From the NCBI GenBank assembly GCA_025266875.1, contig JALLLT010000076.1, positions 46,887 through 110,886 of the forward strand: 64,000 nucleotides of DNA, read 5' to 3'. Origin of the DNA: Fennellomyces sp. T-0311 (taxonomy: Eukaryota; Mucoromycota; Mucoromycetes; Mucorales; Lichtheimiaceae). The notes under the pieces were generated by a model, which had not been told where the DNA came from, searched no databases, and saw only the letters and a program-made list of their open reading frames with translations. Numbering within the stretch: position 1 is the stretch's first letter; the number at the start of each line of letters is the position of its first letter. Both the position numbers and the translations under genes were made by a program. Shown here in pieces: positions 56,337-64,000 of the stretch.

Positions 56337-58790
56337 TCACAATGAAGGAACAATAGAAATTAATTGACCTATGCTTATATCAGCAGGTCTGTTCAAGATG
56401 TTGGCTGAAATGTTGTAGGGAGCCATTTTCTTTGGTGCCATATGTATGCGTCCACTGGCCGTTCTATGCTTGACCTGCGTTTTTCCTGCATTTCTTATAG
56501 CAGTTGTCCTTTTCGTGGTTTGCTTGACATTAGATTGTGCAACCTTTTTCCTTCCTTGCTGAGGCGTCGTCAAATCCACTACTTTAGCGCCAGTCTTAGT
56601 TGTACGAGCACTATTATCCGAGGAAGGGGTGTCTAAATCCATTTTTTCAAAATCATTTCTGAATTTAGTCCATTGTCTACCCACCGGCACTTTTTTTGTA
56701 GTCGTTTTCCATATAGGCGTTTCTTCACGCGTGAAATTGGTTCTTCCAAATGTTGATGAAGGTGGTTGAGGCAAATTCTGTATTACTTCAGGATCTAATT
56801 CCATGTTTGAGACAGGTGGAGTGGAATCATTCTTGGTATTTTCATGTGCAACCTCCGGAACTGTGTTTCCGTTGTTTGTTGTTACTGTGTTCTGTCGATC
56901 CTTCTTTTTCCTACGTAGAGGTAACTCTCGAAAAGCCACTTTCTTTTGCGGGTTGTCTACTTTTTTTTTACCCTTCCTGAATCATTCCTCGGTCGCAACT
57001 CACGAGCAGGAAATAACTCTTCATTTTCTGTGTGATATATTTCTTCGTCACATTCATTATCATATTCGTCTGATTCATTTTCACTGTAGTCATTTTCCTT
57101 CAGTTTGGTATATCTTTCAAGGCAATCATAATCGTCTTCTATATGTTGACTGTTTCTCTGAAGAAGCTTGAATTCTTCCTCTTCTACCAATGCGGCTATT
57201 GTTCCTGATGGCGAATTTGGGCGTGCGCGATACGTTTCTCTGCTTGGTTGGTAATTCTGCTGAGGGTTGGATAGAAAATTTTGTCTGTAATTATTTTGGC
57301 AGTCGGGCTGGAAGTTACGACTCGTAGGGCCTTCATCCATTCTTCTGTTTCTATAATTATATGATGGGCCGTTCTGATACTGGGATCTGTTGTTGTTAAA
57401 ACGTCGTGGCATATTATTATTTCGATTACGGAAATCTGCTGTTTTTCTAGTCTCTTTCTGAATTATCCTGAGAATCATGGATTCAAGCTCATTGCTACTG
57501 TAACAATCCGTTTGGGGTCGTTGATGTACTGATGCACCATACCTACTGTTTGCTGCTTCATGCTGGTATAGCTCTAAGTTTTGCATTTGTCGGGTTAAAG
57601 CGTCTATAGTAGGTGATTCACTTCCTGGTTCATAAGCAGGCACTCGCAATGCATGGGCTCTGGCTCTATCCAATGCTTCCTTAGATGGAGCAAGTCGATC
57701 ATACCAAGCTGGCGGAATTCTTTCTTCCTCCTTCATAGGAACAAATGGATTATCTTGAGGATATAGCACCATTCCATGTTGCCCCCTCCAATATCCATAT
57801 GCGCACAGTCTATATTTGTCAAAGTCGGTTGCATTCTGTGTTTGACAATGCTTTCTTACACGAAGAAGTAATCCATTTTAAATTGGGTTTCGACTAATAT
57901 GTTGCCTTCCTTTCCATACAAGTTGGCCAAGTCGGCTCCTTGGTAGACCCTTGCTCGAAAAGTGCGAGGTGTTCGTTTTCGCTTTGCTTTAGTCTAAAAA
58001 AAGCATCTTTGTATTGTTCGATAATATCCTCAGTGAGATATTCTTCTTCTAGGAGTTTGACAAGACTCTCATAGTTGGCCTTAAGTGCATGATTGCTTCT
58101 AGTTTTGACTTGTAAATAAATGCGAGCGCACTTGAGATAAGAGCGAAGTAGCGAGTATCGAAAAGGGACAATAGAAGTCAACGAGACTCAGAAAACTGTA
58201 GTTTATTGATGAAGAGTTCGCTCTATTTATATTAAATGCTTATCATGGATGGGACTTCCTATTACCGATGTTATCCAAGGTCATATCATGATTATACCTG
58301 TATATCCATTACGTATGTCATGTTGGGGTGTTATTGAGAAACGAGTGATGTCTATCGTTATGGAGCCGGTCCATAACGGATAACGATAAGCTAAGTGATA
58401 GCTGTTGACACGCGTTCATGATAACGTCTATGACAATATGCCGGATATGGAAGATATGTCTGCATGAGTGAGTTTTACCAAAAAGGAAAGTGAGAGATAA
58501 CCGTTCCGTGATACTGATCAGTGATTATGTTCATGTTGGATACAACAGCACTTCTTCAACTGTGCCCTTAGGATATCAGCTTTTCGAGCACTGTCAAACA
58601 CATTGGTAATTGTGAAATACGATTCTAGGGTTTCTTTGAAATGGCGGAAATCCTCTCCTTCATAGCTGCAGAAATCGATCAGCTTTGGCTTGAAACAAGC
58701 GCTACTGGTGCTAACCAACACAGGTGATGGTGCTGTTATGACTTGTGCAGTATCTATGTGTTTCTTGTTCTCAAAGGAGCTTTCCAGCAT
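56337..58790 (-). pseudogene. Ty3/gypsy gag, copy 2, split by a solo LTR
   Basis: From 58790 it aligns with copy 1 gag: F-C-S-Y-E-G-E-D-F-R-H-F, then A-D-I-L-R-A-Q-L-K-K. The solo LTR interrupts here, and gag resumes N-H-A-L-K-A-N-Y and L-T-E-D-I-I-E-Q-Y-K-D-A-F-F-R. After a frame break near 57780-57890 the Asn/Arg-rich tail (57000-57770) and the linker to protease (56337-56939) follow. Trp is present in I-P-P-A-W-Y, where copy 1 has TGA. Confidence 0.85.
58128..58552 (-). repeat. Solo LTR (family A) inside gypsy-2 gag, TSD AGTGC
   Basis: The LTR is 58133-58547 (415 bp). In its own sense it begins TGTTGTATCCAACATGAAC and ends TTATCTCA, flanked by GCACT on the plus strand at 58128-58132 and 58548-58552. 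It starts like 47796-48214 and shares its TATAAATAGAG and GAGTCTCGTTGAC blocks. Confidence 0.88.
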
Positions 58791-58925
58791 ATTGTTTGTT
58801 TGTTTGGTTTTGACTTCGGTCTTAGTCTTAGATTGAGGTTTTCTAACTTTGTATCTTCGTTGTCGGTGTGATGGAATGGCATATTATCTCCTTATTCTCT
58901 GAGGGTATCTTCTTTAAAACGTCCT

Positions 58926-58940
58926 CTGTAGTGAGCACCA
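58926..58940 (-). other. Primer binding site of gypsy copy 2
   Basis: In element sense TGGTGCTCACTACAG, three bases from the 5' LTR. It differs from copy 1 by one base. Confidence 0.7.
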
Positions 58941-58943
58941 AGA

Positions 58944-60850
58944 TGTTATGCCGTATCTCTATCGATTTAGACACAACTGAAAATTTGACAAGAATAGCTT
59001 GCCTTAATCAGTTTTTCATATAATACCTAACACAGGTTAGTAATCTAAAAGGTGAGCTAAATTGACCACAGGAGTTCTTGAGCTTGGACTTATATTTCGG
59101 ATGCCAACTGCAGTAATATCTAGACAAAAAACTAAATATGTCTCAAAAGAGAAAAAAGCTAAAAAGTAAAGTTTGGCAGGAAAAGAACTGTAGTTTATTG
59201 AAAATACGAATGCTCTATTTATACCTTATATATTCCAGCTTAGGGCTCTAAACGGGCCATGCCCGACGGGCATCAGGCCCAACGAAACGGGCCATGTCTT
59301 TTGCCCGAACCCAAAATTACAAGAGCCCAAATTAAAGTGGCCCGCCCGATGAAATCTACAATGTAAACGATCTTAATGCAGCAATGACTAATATAGAAGT
59401 GAAATGGGGTTCTGCCTTGTGTTATCGTATATAAGGTTTGGGCAAAAGTCATCTTTATTGTATTAGATCATGTAATCGCTATCTTGCACACACTTTTTTG
59501 AAACAGCAGAACTTCTGCAAGCAACAAAGGAAGACCAAGAAGTACAAAAAGCCAAAGCGACACAGTGAGACAAACCAGCAATTCGACATCGCAAATGGCG
59601 TAGGAATGCATCCTGCTTTGCATTTTTTCAGCAACGTTTTTTCTCTCGATGCCCGTCAAATGGAATTCAGGTCGACCATATTGCTTCAGAACGAATTTTT
59701 AATCACCATATACAGTACTACTCGACCATATTTATTTTCCATACAACTGAATTTTACCATATGACTCAGCTTTGTTTTACCGGCACTCCATTCCATTTCG
59801 ACATTGTGCATCCCAATCAAAAAAGGGTCGCTGCGTACATACTGTAATGGTGCATACACAGCCACCCTTATTGTTTTTCAAATAGGTACACTTTTTCAAG
59901 CGCACTACTCAAGATGAAGAAGGATGCTTGTCGTAGCTCTTTTTTCTTTATCCAATGGTTTTCTGCGAAGCACCACCTTTAGTAAGCCAAAGGTTGGTTT
60001 TTTTCAGTAATAAAGCGTCTGTATGGTCGAGGCACTTTTCAATCACTATTGTTATCCTTTTTTTTGTGTAATAAAGCTATCATTATACTGATCCACTTTA
60101 TCATCGCGTTTTACTTCTGCTTACACAATGCCAGCTGGAAATTATCTTTGCTTGAACACATAGCCCTTTCACACTAATACTGATCCTATCCAAGTTCTAA
60201 GACATTTGCGGATTAGCGTGCTGCAGGCAGTTTGAATAGTGCTAATTGACGTAGCAGCCTTTCATTGTCGCAACTTGGCCCATCAACTCCAATCATTGTG
60301 TAACCGGATCATTGTAGAAACTGCTCAACCTTTTGACAAATCTTTCCATATTAAAGATGTATACTTAGTTGATTAATCTTTATTTGCAATACACGGTTTT
60401 GATAGAATCAAATTACATATATAACAAGGGCCATTTAGATGGACGTTTCATAAAGAAAATACATATGCTTCACATTCAGGCACTCGGTCGGGCTGCTATA
60501 TAGGACCGTGCCCGTTCGGGCACCCACCTTCATACAGCTTTCCTGGCCCGATGCCCGAAAATGCCGGGCCAAAACGGGCGGTCCACGGGCCTGCCCGCCC
60601 GTATTTAGAGCCCTATTCCAGCTATATATTTCTAGAATCTAAGGGTATTCTGGATATTACACTAAGGAGGAGCAGATAGCTATTCTATTAAGGTCTTTTT
60701 CTGAACAAGGTCACGTATTCTGAACAAAAGATTCGTTTCTGGATAATTATTCGTTTCTGTGTAATTTTAGGTTCATACGAACCAATAAGGTGTTACCATT
60801 CCAAGTGACCTTAACAGATTATAGTTTTCAGAACCAAAAGTAGCATAACA
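58944..60850 (-). repeat. 5' LTR of gypsy copy 2, containing a hAT-like insertion
   Basis: In element sense the LTR begins TGTTATGCTAC at 60850 and ends at 58944 beside the primer binding site. Without the insertion it is about 524 bp. TATTTATA at about 59215 could be its TATA box. The partner 3' LTR is missing with the 3' half of the element. Confidence 0.72.
59233..60623. mobile_element. Non-autonomous hAT-like element, TSD TTCCAGCT
   Basis: The element is 59241-60615 (1375 bp). It begins TAGGGCTCTAAA and ends TTTAGAGCCCTA, with TTCCAGCT at 59233-59240 and 60616-60623. TAGGG ends with an 8-bp duplication are typical of hAT. Both subterminal regions are packed with CGGGC/GCCCG words (59250-59350 and 60480-60600). 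The interior has only short frames with no hAT transposase, so it would depend on an enzyme supplied elsewhere. Confidence 0.9.
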
Positions 60851-60934
60851 GTACCCATGGAGAACCGCATTGCACAGACCGATTTTTTTACTGCGTATTA
60901 TAAAACAAAGAAGTATGCTTGATATGGATTGTAT
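60851..60934. other. Flank between the gypsy-2 LTR and the tandem array
   Basis: 84 bp with no recognised feature. The first five bases, GTACC, would be the LTR target duplication, but its partner is lost. Confidence 0.4.
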
Positions 60935-63900
60935 CTACCTATTAAAAGAATCGAGTCCGCTAACTTTCCTTGCTAACTTTCTCCGCTAATTTTCAAGAAA
61001 AGGAAATCGCAGTCCCACCTTGAGAAAACCTTATTGTACCTTGCCAACTTTTTTTTTTTAAAACTACCTTTTTTTCTTTTCAAACAGCTGACAACCATAT
61101 CGAAATACTGAGGACAGTGCTATCTTGCTGTTTTTTTTACGTCTAACAGCTCTTTAAACAGCCTGACTACCTATTAAAAGAATCGAGTCCTCGCTAACTT
61201 ATTCCGCTAAGTTTCAAAAAAGGGAAATCACAGCCTCACTCTGAAAAACCCTTACTGTACCTCGCCATCAGCTTTTTTTCCCACCACCTTTTTTCTTTTC
61301 TAACCACTGACGACCGTTATTGCAATACTGAGAACCTTCCTATGTTGTCTTTTCTTTTTTTTACGTCTGGCAACTCTTTGACCAACCTGACTTTTTTAAT
61401 TGGGTCTCATTACCACCATTTGGTTTCGTCTCTTTCAATATGTTCACCATCTGTTCATCATGAGATTCCGATACTTTTATTTTCAAGCAGCAGCTTTTCA
61501 CGTTGTTAACTAGTGCTACATCTGAGCTAACTGACACTGTTGTTTTCCAACTCGATTCCTTCTTGCAAAGGTCTTTTAGATCGCCCTCTCAAACAGGACC
61601 TGTTGGATGATCAGGCTTTGGTCGAGAATGCTGTGTCAGCAGAGAGCAGTGACTCTGCAGTAGGAAAATACTACGCTGCTTCCCTGTGTACATTGTTAAC
61701 TTTTGCTATGAAATGATGGTGGATGACCTGTACCCGTTCTACCAGTCTGCGTTCGATGACGTTGAGGAAGAGAACGATCGATAAAGCAGTTTTTACTACT
61801 TATAAAAACCGTGTCTAGGTACCGTCTCACAACAGTTCAGCTTTGCCAGTGCGCAATATACAGTTGCCTTTCCAATCAAATGATCATACATTGTCATCTA
61901 CCTAAGCCAACCAGGTAAACTAATGTGTCTTTACTATGAATAACAAGCATGATGAGCCGGCTCACCGTTGAATGACCCGAAGCGTAGCGAAGGGGATCAT
62001 TCAGTCGAGCGTAGCGAGACAGGTGACGTGCTTTTAAGAATGATAAGATACACAATAGCATTCCAATAGGGTTTAGGGTGTAGTTAGTATCAGTGCAGCT
62101 TTGTCAGCGTGCAGTATACACTTATAATTCAAGCCGAATTATCAAACATTGTCATCTATCTAACTTAACCAGGTGAACTGATGTGTCTTTACTATGCATA
62201 ACAAGCATGATGAGCCGGCTCAACGTTGAATGACCCGAAGCGTAGCGAAGGGGATCATTCAGTCGAGCGTAGCGAGACAGGTGACGTGCTCCTTAACAAA
62301 ATAATAAGCATAATAATATACACAACAGCAATCCAATAGGGTTTAGGGTGTAGTTAATGACAATGTAGCCTTGCCAGTGCGCAATACACATTTGCTTTCC
62401 AAGCCAAGTTATCAAACATAGTCATCTATCTAACCCAACCTGCTGAATTAATGTATCTTTACTACGTAGAACGAGCATGATGAGCCGGCTCACCGTTGAA
62501 TGACCCGAAGCGTAGCGAAGGGGATCATTCAGTCGAGCGTAGCGAGACAGGTGACGTGCTCCTTAACAAAATAATAAGCATAATAATATATACAACAGCA
62601 TTCCAATAGGGTTTAGGGTGTAGTTAATGACAATGTAGCCTTGCCAGTGCGCAATATACATTTGCTTTCCAAGCCAAGTGATCCGACATTGTCATCTATC
62701 TAACCGAACCTGGTGAATTAATGTGTCTTTACTACGTAGAACAAGCAGGATGAGCCGGCTCACCGTTGGATGACCCGAAGCGCAGCGAAGGGGATCATTC
62801 AGTCGAGCGTAGCGAGACAGGTGACGTGCTCCTAACTACAGTAACATACACAATAGCATTCCAATAGGGTTTAGGGCGTAGTTAACCATTTAGGGTGTAG
62901 TTAGTGCCAATGCAGCTTTGCCATCGTGCAATATACAGCGGCCTTTCAAACTGAATTATCAAACATTGCCTTCCAAACAAATTATCAAACATTGCCTCTC
63001 AAAACACACCGGAGCGGAGCGAAATAAAGTGCAGCCCAAAGGGTGCAGTGACACGCAGCGCAGCGGAGGGGCTCACAAACCCTGCGGCGAAGCGAAGGCT
63101 GCACTTTATCTACCTATTAAAAGAATCGAGTCTGCTAACTTTCTCCGCTAATTTTCAGAAAAGGAAATCGCAGTCCCATCTTGAGAAAACCTTACTGTAC
63201 CTTGCCAACTTTTTTTTACAACCACCTTTTTTCTTTTCTAACAGCTGACAACCATTATCGAAATACTGAGGACCGTGCCATCTTTCCTTTTTTTTTACGT
63301 CTGACAACTGTTTGAACAGCCTGACTACCTACTAAAAGAATCGAGTTTTCAGCTAACTTATTCCGCTAAGTTTCAAAAAAGGGAAATCACAGCCTCACTC
63401 TGAAAAACCCTTACTGTACCTCGCCATCAGCTTTTTTTCCCACCACCTTTTTTCTTTTCTAACCACTGACGACCGTTATTGCAATACTGAGAACCTTCCT
63501 ATGTTGTCTTTTTTTTTTTTATGTCTGGCAACTCTTTGACCAACCTGCTTTTTTAATTGGGTCTCATTACCACCATTTGGTTTCGCCTCTTTCAATATGT
63601 TCACCATCTGTTCATCATGAAATTCCGATACTTTTTTTTCAAGCAGCAACTTTTCACGTTGTGAACTAGTGCTACATCTGAGCTAACTGACACTGTTGTT
63701 TTCCAACTCACTTCCTTCTTACAAAGGTCTTTTAGATCGCCCTCTCAAACAGGACCTGTTGGATGATCAGGCTTTGGTCGAGAATGCTGTGTCAGCAGAG
63801 AGCAGTGACTCTGCAGTAAGAAAATACTACGCTGCTTCCCTGTGTACATTGTTAACTTTTGCTATGAAATGATGGTGGATGACCTGTACCCGTTCTACCA

Positions 63901-64000
63901 GTCTGCGTTCGATGACGTTGAGGAAGAGAACGATCGATAAAGCAGTTTTTACTTCTTATAAAAACGGTGTCTAGGTACAGTCTCACAACTGTTCAGCTTT
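60935..64000 (+). repeat. Large tandem repeat, period about 2.17 kb, continuing past the window
   Basis: CTACCTATTAAAAGAATCGA occurs at 60935, 61167 and 63110, and with one change at 63325. So 60935 pairs with 63110 (2175 bp) and 61167 with 63325 (2158 bp). The ~660-bp block from 61167 recurs from 63325 with few differences. Within each period there are a 215-232-bp head duplication, a ~660-bp block, an array of four ~265-bp units (about 61830-62900) and a linker rich in GCGnAGCG words (63005-63105). A short frame at 61585-61783 differs between copies by indels upstream, so coding is doubtful. Confidence 0.85.
61830..62900 (+). repeat. Four ~258-270-bp tandem units with palindromic cores
   Basis: Each unit holds the perfect palindrome TGAGCCGGCTCA (61953, 62211, 62481, 62751). 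A hairpin TGAATGACCC...GGGGATCATTCA with GAAGCGTAGCGAA in the loop follows, then GTCGAGCGTAGCGAGAC. A GGGTTTAGGG(T/C)GTAGTTA word ends each unit. The palindromic core is better conserved than the spacers between units. Confidence 0.85.

Noticed and set aside
59438..59764. Open frame inside the hAT-like element as a transposase
   Set aside because: It is short, lacks hAT motifs and has low-complexity composition.
61585..61783. Small repeated gene in the 2.17-kb unit
   Set aside because: The frame needs unsupported splicing, and the two copies differ by indels upstream.
61940..62040. Hammerhead ribozyme in the satellite unit
   Set aside because: GATGAG is present, but no matching GAAA core and no third helix follow in the required order.
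61860..62900. Telomere repeats (GGGTTTAGGG words)
   Set aside because: The words occur once per ~265-bp unit and never as a tandem TTAGGG run.

Overview
The window looks like a transposon-rich stretch of a filamentous fungal nuclear genome. The genes are eukaryotic, with many short introns (about 44-70 bp, GTAAGT-like donors, TAG/CAG acceptors, a CTAAC branch-like motif in one). The mix of element types (Crypton with a GCR1_C domain, KDZ, Plavaka, Tnp2-like, Harbinger, MULE, pogo, Tc1, hAT, Ty3/gypsy) is what I would expect in an early-diverging fungus such as Mucoromycota; that placement is inference. I see no ordinary housekeeping gene, rRNA gene or intact tRNA gene.

Layout. 1-1586: 3' part of a Tnp2-like transposase. 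1906-5111: Harbinger transposase plus convergent Myb/SANT partner. 5355-8540: truncated Ty3/gypsy copy with its 5' LTR, minus strand. 9385-13258: MULE-1 with an OTU protease-like C-terminus. 13464-16116: Crypton recombinase. 16117-19850: non-coding, with a solo LTR and small repeats. 19854-26751: KDZ transposase gene split by MULE-2 (20758-24741). 27309-27780: gypsy RT/RNase H scrap. 27939-29366: HMG-box-like gene. 30039-32737: pogo element carrying a solo LTR. 32853-37471: a small C2H2 gene between inverted copies of a dispersed repeat. 38667-44144: Tnp2-like element with three apparently intact genes. 44689-47591: second KDZ gene. 47796-48946: solo LTRs and a Tc1 stump. 49617-52691: decayed Plavaka transposase. 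52960-60850: second gypsy copy holding three later insertions. 60935-64000: a 2.17-kb tandem repeat that runs off the window.

Insertion history can be read directly. Target-site duplications (TSDs) mark MULE-1 (8 bp), MULE-2 in KDZ-1 (8 bp), a solo LTR in pogo (5 bp), a solo LTR in gypsy-2 gag (5 bp), a DDE_3 element in gypsy-2 pol (8-bp palindrome), a hAT-like element in the gypsy-2 LTR (8 bp), and two intergenic solo LTRs (5 bp each). Several hosts also carry stop codons at positions where a relative or the family pattern has Trp.

The most notable biology is two divergent MULEs whose transposases each continue, across an intron, into an OTU-type cysteine protease-like domain. Second is the Tnp2-like element with two flanking accessory genes and a direct-repeat array in its shared promoter. 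Third is the terminal satellite with its palindromic core.
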